In this document: one piece after another, positions 18,131 through 26,146 of the stretch | Position numbering within the stretch: position 1 is the stretch's first letter | Layout of the letters: every line of letters starts with the position of its first letter | NCBI GenBank assembly: GCA_913050115.1 | Contig: CAJWZU010000012.1 | Coordinates: 1 to 57,437, forward strand | DNA length: 57,437 nt | Direction: 5' to 3' | From: an uncultured Cellvibrionales bacterium | GTDB lineage: Bacteria > Pseudomonadota > Gammaproteobacteria > Pseudomonadales > Cellvibrionaceae | Position numbers and translations under genes: made by a program | The notes under the pieces: model-generated | Databases searched by the model: none | What the model was told of the DNA's origin: nothing | Seen by the model: only the letters and a program-made list of their open reading frames with translations

Positions 18131-19383
18131 GATGCGTTGCAGAGTTCATAAATGGCATTTAAGCGCGCTTCTGGCTTGGCGACCAGCGGGTTGCTTTTGT
18201 CCCAAGCGTAACCGGCCAAGATCGAACTGATCATGGCGCGAATGTCGTGTGGTTGGGTATCGGAGAATATAATCTTCTGCAGGCGGCCGTCGTAAAAAGC
18301 TTCAACATAGGTACGAAAGGTATTTACCCCGTGTTTCAGCTGAGTGGCGTATTCTTGTTGCCAATCCACGGGCTTACCCTTGAGATGCTGATCGACCAAC
18401 GGCGCAATCAGTGCGGCGGACTTCATGGCAATGGTGACGCCGGAAGAAAATACCGGATCTAAAAACTCACCCGCATTGCCAAGTAAGGCGTAGCTGTTGC
18501 CGTAAAGGTTTTTCACATCGCAGGCATAGCCGCTAATCTGACGAATCTCAGTGTCAAAGCGGGACTTGGTCAGTAATTCGCTCAGCGTTGGCACTTCTGC
18601 AATGATCGTTTGCAGGCGCTCTTTGGGTTCTAAATGAGCGTAGCGCTGAAAAAAACTGTCTTCGGCTACAACGCCAACAGAGCAGCGGCCTTGAAATGGA
18701 ATTAACCAAAACCAGACATTGCATTGTTGCGGGTGTATATGAATTGAAATTTTATCGCGGTCAAAGGCGCCCTCAATAATATTGTCTTCAATATGAGTAA
18801 ATAACGAAGTGCGCGAAGGCATAGTTGAGGGCAGTTCTAAATCAAGCAGGCGCGGTAGTACGCGGCCAAAACCTGAGGCATCCAGCAAATAGCGCGCGTG
18901 TAAAGAATAAGTTTGGCCGCCCTCGGCTGCGACTTCAATACTGGCTCCGTTTGTGTCAGTGGTTACCGCTAGTACCTTGTGGCCATAGCGAATGTCGGCA
19001 CCTTGACTGGCGGCGCCATCGGCCAAGATTTGGTCGAACTTGTCGCGCTCAACTTGAAAGATAGTGCCGTCACCAGCGCTGAATTTATGAGTAAAATCAA
19101 ATTGGCCTGTTTTGTCATGACAAGCAAAAGCAGCGCCATTTTTGAAACGAAAGCCAGCCGCTTCTACCGATTCCTGCATGCCCGCCTGGCGGATGAACTC
19201 CATACACTGCGGCAGTAAACTCTCGCCGACAGAAAAACGTGGAAAATGTTGGTGCTCCAGTACAGTAACGCTGTGGCCATATTGTCGTAGCAATCCCGCG
19301 GCAATACTGCCGGCAGGGCCGGCACCGATAATAGCGATATCGGTCGCATCAATGGTGTTGTTGTGATCGCTTGAAGTGGCCAT
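18127..19383 (-). CDS. Flavin-dependent halogenase of the aryl polyene cluster
   Basis: This is a 418-residue FAD-binding protein of the halogenase/monooxygenase superfamily. The Rossmann motif GAGPAG is at residues 20-25, then PRFSVGESLLP. Lys81 (GFRFKNGAAF) aligns with the lysine that relays hypohalous acid in halogenases. The halogenase hallmark WxWxIP is intact (WFWLIP, 224-229), as is the FLDPVFSSG motif (307-315). These separate it from geranylgeranyl reductases and ordinary flavin monooxygenases. It would need reduced FAD from a flavin reductase, which is not in the window. Probable target: the aromatic head of the carrier-bound or finished polyene. Chloride or bromide preference cannot be read. 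ATG 19383 is chosen over a TTG two codons earlier. It lies between exporter and DUF3261 genes with no gap. Confidence 0.82.
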   Translation of the reverse strand: MATSSDHNNTIDATDIAIIGAGPAGSIAAGLLRQYGHSVTVLEHQHFPRFSVGESLLPQCMEFIRQAGMQESVEAAGFRFKNGAAFACHDKTGQFDFTHKFSAGDGTIFQVERDKFDQILADGAASQGADIRYGHKVLAVTTDTNGASIEVAAEGGQTYSLHARYLLDASGFGRVLPRLLDLELPSTMPSRTSLFTHIEDNIIEGAFDRDKISIHIHPQQCNVWFWLIPFQGRCSVGVVAEDSFFQRYAHLEPKERLQTIIAEVPTLSELLTKSRFDTEIRQISGYACDVKNLYGNSYALLGNAGEFLDPVFSSGVTIAMKSAALIAPLVDQHLKGKPVDWQQEYATQLKHGVNTFRTYVEAFYDGRLQKIIFSDTQPHDIRAMISSILAGYAWDKSNPLVAKPEARLNAIYELCNAS

Positions 19384-19391
19384 ATTCAATC

Positions 19392-21818
19392 TTATTGTTG
19401 GGGACGGTGTTGGGTGCGGTTGTCAGATATTTGGCCGGCGTCTTCACGGGCGATAAAAAATATCGGTGTTATTAGCCAGCAGCACAGCATGCCCGACAAC
19501 ACCACTATACCAAATTGATGCAGAACTGCGACTTGGCTTAAAGACAGCAGCCCAAAGGCTAGCACTGAGGTGAATGCGGAGAGCGTGGCGGCCAGCCAAG
19601 AGTCTCCGTTTAGGCCCACTTCCCGGTAAAAAATGCCGGTGTCGAGGCTGATACCGACTACCAGCAGTACGGCCAGCAAGTGGAATACAGTAAGGCCGCA
19701 GCAGTAAGCGGCCACGGCCAAGCCCACCAGTGCAGACAGTGCCATAGGCGTAAGAATCCGCAGGCCGCAGAGCCGGTAGCGGTAGAGTAAAATGGTTGCG
19801 ATGAGTGCTAGCGCGGCCGCCAAATAGAGGCCAACTGTCTGCCGATAGTTAATGAGTAACTGTGACATATCGTCGATACGATTGACGAAGCGGACACCCA
19901 ACAGCGGTTCGGCGATGTCAATAAGGTCGGCATCGGTAGCCAGAGGGCTGAGCGTGAGTAACGTGGTGGCGTGTAACTGTTGCTGTTGTAATACTGGGAG
20001 CAAGCCTGAGGCTGCGGGTAGTGATTGAACTCGATTAGGGGTTAAGCCTGTTATAAAGGTGCCGCTGGCTGATTCACGCAGGGCAGTGCAATCAATGATC
20101 TGTAACAGCTTGCATAATTCGGGCAGTGCCTGTTGGTAGAGCTTGTGTTGGATTAGCTCAAAATCGCTTCGCTGTTGATGTTGTGATGGCGTCCACTGGG
20201 CCAAACTCTGTGATGTCTCGATAAAACGCCGTTCCTGCAGCGGCTGAAGTGCTCGTTGTAATTCTTCTAAACGTGCTAATAGTTGCTCTTGGTCGGCTCC
20301 GCTGACCACATAAAATCTGCTGCTGGACAAGGGCTGCAGAAGTTCCTGCACGCGTCTACTTTGGTCTAACAGCGCGGTGCCTGAGGTGTTGAGGGTGCGC
20401 ACATCATTGTTGCCTGGCTGGGTTTGCAAAATAACTACCGAGACTAAAAATAGACCGCAGGTTAGGCCCATGTAAATTCGTTGCTGGCAGCGGAAGCGGA
20501 GATAGAGCGGCCGTATACGGCGCTCGAAAAATTGACCGCAGCCGACAATTGTTTTGCTGTGTTTAGGGCGGTAAAGAGGTCCAAGGGCGACCACAGCCAG
20601 CCAAGTGCCGGCCAGCCCAGCCGCTGAGAAAACGGCCATTTGTTGTAGGCCGGGGAAGGGCGTTGCCAGTTGTAGTAAATAGGCGGCAATACTCGATAGT
20701 GCGCCTGTGGCGAGCGCAGGTCCGAGTAGTCTACGGCACTGTTGACTGCAGCCGAGTTGCTGGCTATTGAGCATGAAATGGAAGCAGTAATCGACTGCAA
20801 CGCCCAGTAGTGTACTGCCGAAGGCCAGCGTTAATAAATGAATGCGCTCAAACACCAGCAGTGACACCGACAACGCGACTATGAGCCCGGAACCGAGAGC
20901 GATTAGTACCGCCACTAATGGCAGGCCACTTCGAAATACCGTGACTACCAGTATGACGATAGCCAGCAGCGAACCCAGTCCTACGGTGGATATTTCATTT
21001 TTGGCGAGTTGCGCGCCCGCCGCGGCATGAAAAATAAGCCCTGATTTAAGCAGCTCGACCGAGCGACCATCGCCTAGTAGTTGCTGCTCAAAACTGTCGA
21101 TAATTGGCAAGATACTTTCTTGCATGTTGAGATTAAAAGAGCTGACGTTGACTTCTAAGTTTATTAGATACCAGTTGCCGTGTTCTGCAGAAATTATCGG
21201 CCAGCCGTTATGTAGACCAATGCGTGTATTGTTTTGATGGGCTTGCAGCCACTGACCCCCCAAATTAAAGGGGTCCTCGACAAAGGAGTAGGGCCGCGGG
21301 CCTGCCGCAGGGTTGAATAAACTTTCAGCAGCCTGAGATGCCAGCAGTGGGGCCGAGATTTGTTGCAATTGCAGGCGCTGGTGCGGGGTTAGCAATTGAT
21401 TCCGGTAGGGCTGAAATAGTCGTCGTAGCTGACTCTGCAGATTATCAGCATGGAGGGGATCATTGATGAAGGGTGATTGTAGAAGTTTTTGTTTCAGTTT
21501 CTGGCTCAACAGCAGGCTTTGAGCATCGGTGTGGTTGCTATCACTGCCATCGTCGTGGACACGCAACAGTAGCAGTAGTTGCCGCGAGAATGGGTGCTGC
21601 AGTTGTGTTTCTAATGCGACTATCTCAGGCTGTTGCTCTGTGTGCGGCAATAGTTCGGTGATGTCGCTATAAAAGGGCGAGTGACCGGTTATTTTCCAGC
21701 CGATAGTTAGGCTTAAAACAAGCAGTACTAACAGCCATAAATACGCATTGCGTTTGTTACCTTGGCTCAGAGCGACCGGAGTGGATGAGAGATTATTGTT
21801 CACCTTCACCTTCACCAT
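19392..21818 (-). CDS. MMPL/RND-type exporter of the aryl polyene cluster
   Basis: This is an inner-membrane protein of about 808 residues with the two-fold MMPL/RND architecture. TM1 is near residues 25-43, followed by a large periplasmic domain (about 45-255) and a cluster of about five TM helices. A second TM (about 445-465) leads to a second periplasmic domain, and five TM helices end the protein. It should move the pigment lipid out of the inner membrane together with the LolA-like protein. The start is uncertain: ATG 21818 and a GTG 15 nt further in are both possible, and both overlap the LolA gene. The overlap is a GGTGAA tandem repeat read in two frames. Confidence 0.85.
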   Translation of the reverse strand: MVKVKVNNNLSSTPVALSQGNKRNAYLWLLVLLVLSLTIGWKITGHSPFYSDITELLPHTEQQPEIVALETQLQHPFSRQLLLLLRVHDDGSDSNHTDAQSLLLSQKLKQKLLQSPFINDPLHADNLQSQLRRLFQPYRNQLLTPHQRLQLQQISAPLLASQAAESLFNPAAGPRPYSFVEDPFNLGGQWLQAHQNNTRIGLHNGWPIISAEHGNWYLINLEVNVSSFNLNMQESILPIIDSFEQQLLGDGRSVELLKSGLIFHAAAGAQLAKNEISTVGLGSLLAIVILVVTVFRSGLPLVAVLIALGSGLIVALSVSLLVFERIHLLTLAFGSTLLGVAVDYCFHFMLNSQQLGCSQQCRRLLGPALATGALSSIAAYLLQLATPFPGLQQMAVFSAAGLAGTWLAVVALGPLYRPKHSKTIVGCGQFFERRIRPLYLRFRCQQRIYMGLTCGLFLVSVVILQTQPGNNDVRTLNTSGTALLDQSRRVQELLQPLSSSRFYVVSGADQEQLLARLEELQRALQPLQERRFIETSQSLAQWTPSQHQQRSDFELIQHKLYQQALPELCKLLQIIDCTALRESASGTFITGLTPNRVQSLPAASGLLPVLQQQQLHATTLLTLSPLATDADLIDIAEPLLGVRFVNRIDDMSQLLINYRQTVGLYLAAALALIATILLYRYRLCGLRILTPMALSALVGLAVAAYCCGLTVFHLLAVLLVVGISLDTGIFYREVGLNGDSWLAATLSAFTSVLAFGLLSLSQVAVLHQFGIVVLSGMLCCWLITPIFFIAREDAGQISDNRTQHRPQQ

Positions 21819-22437
21819 TTTCTTCAGTTGGTGCGCCCAGAACACGATTATTAAGGGTGATAGTTGTCATGTCGCCACTGGCTTCGGCTACATAAAGTTG
21901 CTCGGTAAGCTCGGCTCCGGTCACATCTATGTAGTTTAAATAGTTGGCCAGAGTCTGCTGTACAGGGGTTAAGCGAAGACGCCACCCAGCGGTGTTGCCG
22001 CTGGATTGTATGTTGAAATACTGTTGCAGTTGCCTTAAATCTCCGCGAACTACGGCGATAAAAATATTGGCGACTAGATGGGTATGTGTGTTTGCTTTTG
22101 AGACAAGGGTATCGGCATTACTGGCAGAATTATTGCCGATCTGCAGCTTGCTATTAATGGGACTCAGCGTATGCCAGTTAAGCCCTTGGCTCTGGCTATA
22201 GGTGTAGTTACCGGAGGCAGTTAATGGCAGTGGCAAACCCTGTAACTGTTTGTTTTGTTGAAACTCACCTTGAAGGGTATGAGTCTGTTCTGCACGCGCT
22301 GCCAGTGAGACCAACAGAGCCTCACTGGTAGCGTGGTCATGCCAATCGGGCGGTATGGCAGGTTCTTGCGCTATCGTGTGTGTAGGCGCAAGCAGCAGGA
22401 TTAACGTGAATATTTTTAAAAGGTTGCTGTACATCAT
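21793..22437 (-). CDS. LolA-like periplasmic lipid carrier of the aryl polyene cluster
   Basis: This is a 214-residue exported protein. The signal peptide covers residues 1-23 or so (ending THTIA). The body has the LolA-type pattern of an early helix followed by QGEFQQNKQLQG and an unclosed beta-barrel of amphipathic strands. It probably shuttles the APE lipid across the periplasm. The start ATG 22437 overlaps the TGA stop of the thioesterase gene (ATGA), so translation is coupled. The C-terminus is an acidic GEGEGEQ tail encoded by GGTGAA repeats. Confidence 0.78.
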   Translation of the reverse strand: MMYSNLLKIFTLILLLAPTHTIAQEPAIPPDWHDHATSEALLVSLAARAEQTHTLQGEFQQNKQLQGLPLPLTASGNYTYSQSQGLNWHTLSPINSKLQIGNNSASNADTLVSKANTHTHLVANIFIAVVRGDLRQLQQYFNIQSSGNTAGWRLRLTPVQQTLANYLNYIDVTGAELTEQLYVAEASGDMTTITLNNRVLGAPTEENGEGEGEQ

Positions 22438-22868
22438 AGAGTTATCTTGAGTTTTTCTAGTAGTACAGCTGGCGATGCCAAACATAGCTCAGATTTAGCC
22501 ATATTAACAGCCACTTGAGAGGTGTGACCTTTGGCGATACGTTGTCCGGTCAGCGTATCGAAAATGCGGTAGTCAATGCGTAAGCGATGCTCCCACTCGG
22601 TGACTTCGGCACTTACGGTCAAGCGCTGACCAAACCTTGCTGAGTGTATATATCGCACGCGCAGATCGATCACCGGCCAAGAAAACCCCGAGGCTTTCAT
22701 CTGGGGGTAGTTGTAATCAATTTGGTCGAAAAGCTTGCAGCGCGCCAGCTCAAAGTACTTGCTGTAATGGCCATGCCACACCACTTCCATGACGTCGACG
22801 TCATGAAAGGGTACTTCGATTTCTATTACTGCGTATGGCAACTCGATATGATTCATATTAGCGTCCAT
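22434..22868 (-). CDS. 4-hydroxybenzoyl-CoA-type hotdog thioesterase, ApeK-like
   Basis: This is a hotdog thioesterase of about 144 residues. The catalytic segment FHDVDVMEVVWHGHYSKYFE has the Asp and the HxxY pattern of the 4HBT family. In APE clusters such an enzyme may release product or rescue stalled carriers. Start: ATG 22868 (overlapping the ammonia-lyase end) or ATG 22856 (just after its TAA); both give a complete domain. Confidence 0.82.
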   Translation of the reverse strand: MDANMNHIELPYAVIEIEVPFHDVDVMEVVWHGHYSKYFELARCKLFDQIDYNYPQMKASGFSWPVIDLRVRYIHSARFGQRLTVSAEVTEWEHRLRIDYRIFDTLTGQRIAKGHTSQVAVNMAKSELCLASPAVLLEKLKITL

Positions 22869-24396
22869 AAATAGGCAGTTGTTGTGTTTGTATGGCGGCA
22901 ATTAGTTGACGTAATTCGCTCTCTAGAGCGCGATCTTCTCCTAGTGCTGGGCTTATCTCGCGCAGGCTCTGATAGGTTTCGAGCAGGCCGCCACTGAGCG
23001 GGTCGGCGCCGCTGAGTTCTAAACGCAATTCGACCCCTTGGCAGGCGGCCATTAATACGGCGGCGGTCACTTGCTCGGTTAACTGTAAAACCCGCAGGCA
23101 GTCGCGAGCGGCGATAGTGCCCATACTGACTTTATCCTGATTGTGGCACTCGGTTGAGCGTGAAAAGACACTGGCAGGCATAGTCTGTTTTAGGGCTTCA
23201 GCAGTCCAGGCAGAGGCACCGATTTGTACAGCTTTGAATCCGTGGTTTATGGCAGTTCGAGCGCCTTTGGCACCGGATAAGTTAGCTGGGAGCCCGTCGT
23301 TAAATTTGGTGTCGACCAGTTGTGCAAGCTGGCGGTCCAGAAGGTCGGCGATATTGGCGACAGCGGTTTTCATACTGTCCATTACCGCGGCTATATGACC
23401 GCCATAGAAGTGACCACCGTGTAAAACATGTTCGCCTTCGGCGTCTATAATCGGATTGTCATTGGCGCTATTGAGTTCGTTCTCAATCATCATACGCCAC
23501 CAGTCGAGGCTGTCTTCGATAACGCCGATAATATGCGGTGCACAGCGCAGCGAATAGCGGTCTTGCAGGCGATTAGGGTTGCGCGGCGGCTCGCCGGCAT
23601 GCAGATCTTCGCGTAATCGTGCGGCTACGCGCTGTTGACCTGGGTGCGGTTTTACATCGAATAATATTTTGTCGAAGTGGTGGGCGTTGCCGTGGCTGGC
23701 AATCACATTTAAAGCGGTGATGCGAGTGGCGAGCTTGGAAAGGTAAGCGGTGCGTTCGAAGGCGAGGCAGGCGAGAGCGGTCATAACGGCGGTGCCATTC
23801 ATCAGCGCTAGCCCTTCTTTGGGTCGCAGGCGGTGCGGGGTAATGCTCAGCTCATTAAAGACATCGCAGGTTTTGCGCCGTTCGCCGTTGTACCAAACGT
23901 CGCGTTCACCACAAAGTACTGCGGCCACATAGCTTAGTGGGGTTAAATCGCCGCTGGCGCCGACCGAACCCTCCTCTGGAATCACGGGGATGATGTCTTT
24001 TTGTAACAATAATGTCAGTTGCTCCAACAGTTCAACACTAACACCAGAATAGCCCTTAGATAGGGAAGCGAGTCGGCTGACTAGCACCGCTCGTCCCGCT
24101 TTGGCATCGAGTACATTACCGAGCCCGCAGCCGTGAAAGGTGTACAGTTGCCGTGGAAGTTGTTCGACTAGATCGGCGGGCACTTCTACCGTACAGGAAT
24201 CGCCATAGCCGGTAGTGACACCGTAGATAGCACCATCCTCGCGCAGTAGTTGATCGAGAAACTCTGAGCCTCGTGCAATGTTTTGGCGATAGTTGCTGCT
24301 TTTGTCTAGCTCAATACTGACTTCTTTGCGAGCGATAGCGGTAACATCTTCAATGCTGATACGCTGCTGATTAAAAATAATGCTGTTACTTTTCAT
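22858..24396 (-). CDS. MIO-type aromatic amino acid ammonia-lyase (HAL/PAL/TAL family)
   Basis: This is a 512-residue enzyme of the histidine/phenylalanine/tyrosine ammonia-lyase family. The self-processed Ala-Ser-Gly triad forming the MIO cofactor is at 147-149 in GSVGASGDLTPLSY, and the active-site loop YGVTTGYG is at 58-65. It would convert phenylalanine or tyrosine to cinnamate or coumarate, the aromatic starter for the polyene. The pair that sets substrate choice reads Phe87-His88. I remember His-Leu in tyrosine lyases, Phe-Leu in phenylalanine lyases and Ser-His in histidine lyases, so this combination is not diagnostic. Its location inside the pigment operon, not with hut genes, argues against histidine catabolism. 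The start ATG 24396 overlaps the preceding gene by 11 nt. Confidence 0.88.
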   Translation of the reverse strand: MKSNSIIFNQQRISIEDVTAIARKEVSIELDKSSNYRQNIARGSEFLDQLLREDGAIYGVTTGYGDSCTVEVPADLVEQLPRQLYTFHGCGLGNVLDAKAGRAVLVSRLASLSKGYSGVSVELLEQLTLLLQKDIIPVIPEEGSVGASGDLTPLSYVAAVLCGERDVWYNGERRKTCDVFNELSITPHRLRPKEGLALMNGTAVMTALACLAFERTAYLSKLATRITALNVIASHGNAHHFDKILFDVKPHPGQQRVAARLREDLHAGEPPRNPNRLQDRYSLRCAPHIIGVIEDSLDWWRMMIENELNSANDNPIIDAEGEHVLHGGHFYGGHIAAVMDSMKTAVANIADLLDRQLAQLVDTKFNDGLPANLSGAKGARTAINHGFKAVQIGASAWTAEALKQTMPASVFSRSTECHNQDKVSMGTIAARDCLRVLQLTEQVTAAVLMAACQGVELRLELSGADPLSGGLLETYQSLREISPALGEDRALESELRQLIAAIQTQQLPIYGR

Positions 24397-25357
24397 TGCT
24401 AGACCAAAACGTGAAAAAGTTGAACCACTGCAATGGCGCTTGCAAGCAGTATTTTTGTAACAGTTGAGCGAAATCTTTAGTTAGCTGAGTAATCAATTCA
24501 TCGCGCTCGCGCCTAGGGGCCTTAACGGCTTCGCTTAGGCTGTCAAAGTGAATGTGATAGCGCCCTTTTAGGCGAATGCACTGCAGACTGATAAGCGGTG
24601 CTTTTAAAATTGCAGCGATTAAAAAAGGGCCGCGTGGGAATGCAGCGCTAGCACCTAGAAAGTCCACATGGGTGCTGGCAACTGGATTATCGATGGCAAC
24701 ACGGTCCGCGGCGATAGCGATAAAGCCGCCTTGGTCGATACGTTCGGAAAGCTCCATCGCGGTGGCGACATTAAGCTCGGTTACTTGCAGTAATTTAATG
24801 TTAGCGCTGTCGCTGTCATCGTATTGCTGTAGTAGCTGATTGAATTTCTGCGCATGTTTGGTGTGAATCAGTATGGTTAGTTTCATATCGCGGTGTTGGC
24901 TGTTAAGCGCGCGGCAAATTTCAAAATTACCGAGGTGAGAGATCAGCAATACCGCGCCGCGTTTTTGTTGTAACAGAGTATTCATTAAGCTGCCATTATG
25001 CACCGTTACGTCGTTAATACCGATGTGCCCCATCCACACAGCCAGTTTATCGAGCAATAGATCACCGAAATACCATAGGTGTTTAAAACTCAGCAGGCGC
25101 GAGCAACCAAGACCTTGATAAACATCGGGGGAAAATTTTTTAAGCATGCTTAGATAGTTGCCTGATGAACGCCGAGCATTTTTGTTAGCGAGGTAAAAAT
25201 AGACAATTACCGGCAGTAGCAAGGGCTTAAACAACCACTTACCGCCAAATCTATAGGCATTCAACATCCACCGCATACCTATATAGGTACCGGATTCTTT
25301 TATATCTGACCAGTGCGATACTGGTTTTCTGGTGGATGAATTAGACGTGGCGCTCAC
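24386..25357 (-). CDS. LpxL/HtrB-like lysophospholipid acyltransferase
   Basis: This is a 323-residue membrane-associated acyltransferase of the lipid A lauroyl-transferase family. The catalytic HxxxxE-type motif is visible in ISHLGNFEICR, with further conserved blocks around RGPFLIAA. It probably attaches an acyl chain to the APE lipid anchor. The start is GTG 25357, set by a strong AAAGGAGT ribosome-binding site 5 nt upstream; a TTG nine codons earlier lacks one. In E. coli, as I recall, the glycosyl- and acyltransferase functions are one fused protein (ApeJ); here they are adjacent separate genes. Confidence 0.82.
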   Translation of the reverse strand: MSATSNSSTRKPVSHWSDIKESGTYIGMRWMLNAYRFGGKWLFKPLLLPVIVYFYLANKNARRSSGNYLSMLKKFSPDVYQGLGCSRLLSFKHLWYFGDLLLDKLAVWMGHIGINDVTVHNGSLMNTLLQQKRGAVLLISHLGNFEICRALNSQHRDMKLTILIHTKHAQKFNQLLQQYDDSDSANIKLLQVTELNVATAMELSERIDQGGFIAIAADRVAIDNPVASTHVDFLGASAAFPRGPFLIAAILKAPLISLQCIRLKGRYHIHFDSLSEAVKAPRRERDELITQLTKDFAQLLQKYCLQAPLQWFNFFTFWSSNEK

Positions 25358-25389
25358 AGGACTCCTTTCGCTTAGCGACCGCAACAGTA

Positions 25390-26142
25390 TTACTTACACT
25401 GGTACAGCTTTCTCAATAACAATTGCGGTAGGCGGCGCAGCATACCGAAAAATAGGCGTGTGTGCATCATTGAAATTAGCCAGTTGTCGAGCCTCGGCTG
25501 GAAGTGGGAGATACCGTCAAGGGGATAGCTTACAGCAGTGCTTATTTGTTCTAGCGGCCAGTCGCGCCAATGCCAGCGAACCATAAACTCTGGGTCGAAG
25601 TCCATGCGATTACCGCCGGGCTCGCGCTTAATAAGCTCGACACTTTGGGCGAGCGGATACACTCGAAAACCGCACATAGAGTCTTTAATGTCGAGTGAGA
25701 GCGTGTTTATCCATACCCATACATGGGTTAGATAACGCGCGTAGAAACGAAGCTTGGGCACACTATTGTCATAGGTAGGCATGCCGGCGATCAGTGACTG
25801 CGGTTGGCTTCTCGCCCGATCGAGAAAGTGTGGGACGTCGTTGGTATTATGTTGACCGTCGGCATCAATTTGTAGGGCGTGGCTAAAACCCTGCTGTTGC
25901 GCCAAAATTAATGCATCTTTGACGGCGGCCCCTTTACCATCATTACCGCTGCGCTTTAATAGATGAATACGAGCATCGGCGCGCGCTAGTTCTTGTTCGA
26001 CCTTTAAGCAGATGGGCGCACTGCCATCGTCGACCAGAATGACGTCTAAATTGTGCGCCCGCAGCTGCGCTACAGTCTCTGGCAACGCTAGATGGTGGTT
26101 AAACACGGGAATGATTGCGCAGGGGTTGAAATCGTTAGGCAT
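25390..26142 (-). CDS. Family 2 glycosyltransferase of the aryl polyene cluster
   Basis: This is a 250-residue GT2-type transferase similar to dolichol-phosphate-mannose synthase-like enzymes. The N-terminal CAIIPVFNH and VILVDDGS motifs bind the nucleotide sugar, and the metal-binding DxD is in QIDADGQH. No N-terminal membrane segment is present. It probably adds a sugar to the polyene lipid or its anchor. ATG 26142 is chosen: it lies 4 nt after the ligase stop and AGGA sits just upstream, whereas the longer open frame would overlap the ligase gene. Confidence 0.85.
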   Translation of the reverse strand: MPNDFNPCAIIPVFNHHLALPETVAQLRAHNLDVILVDDGSAPICLKVEQELARADARIHLLKRSGNDGKGAAVKDALILAQQQGFSHALQIDADGQHNTNDVPHFLDRARSQPQSLIAGMPTYDNSVPKLRFYARYLTHVWVWINTLSLDIKDSMCGFRVYPLAQSVELIKREPGGNRMDFDPEFMVRWHWRDWPLEQISTAVSYPLDGISHFQPRLDNWLISMMHTRLFFGMLRRLPQLLLRKLYQCK

Positions 26143-26146
26143 TGTG

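Noticed and set aside
18127-19383. Geranylgeranyl reductase or plain flavin monooxygenase
   Set aside because: WxWxIP, the Lys81 position and the DPxxSSG motif fit the halogenase family better.
22858-24396. Histidine ammonia-lyase for histidine catabolism (hutH)
   Set aside because: Embedded by overlapping genes in the pigment operon, no hut genes nearby, and the selectivity pair is not Ser-His.
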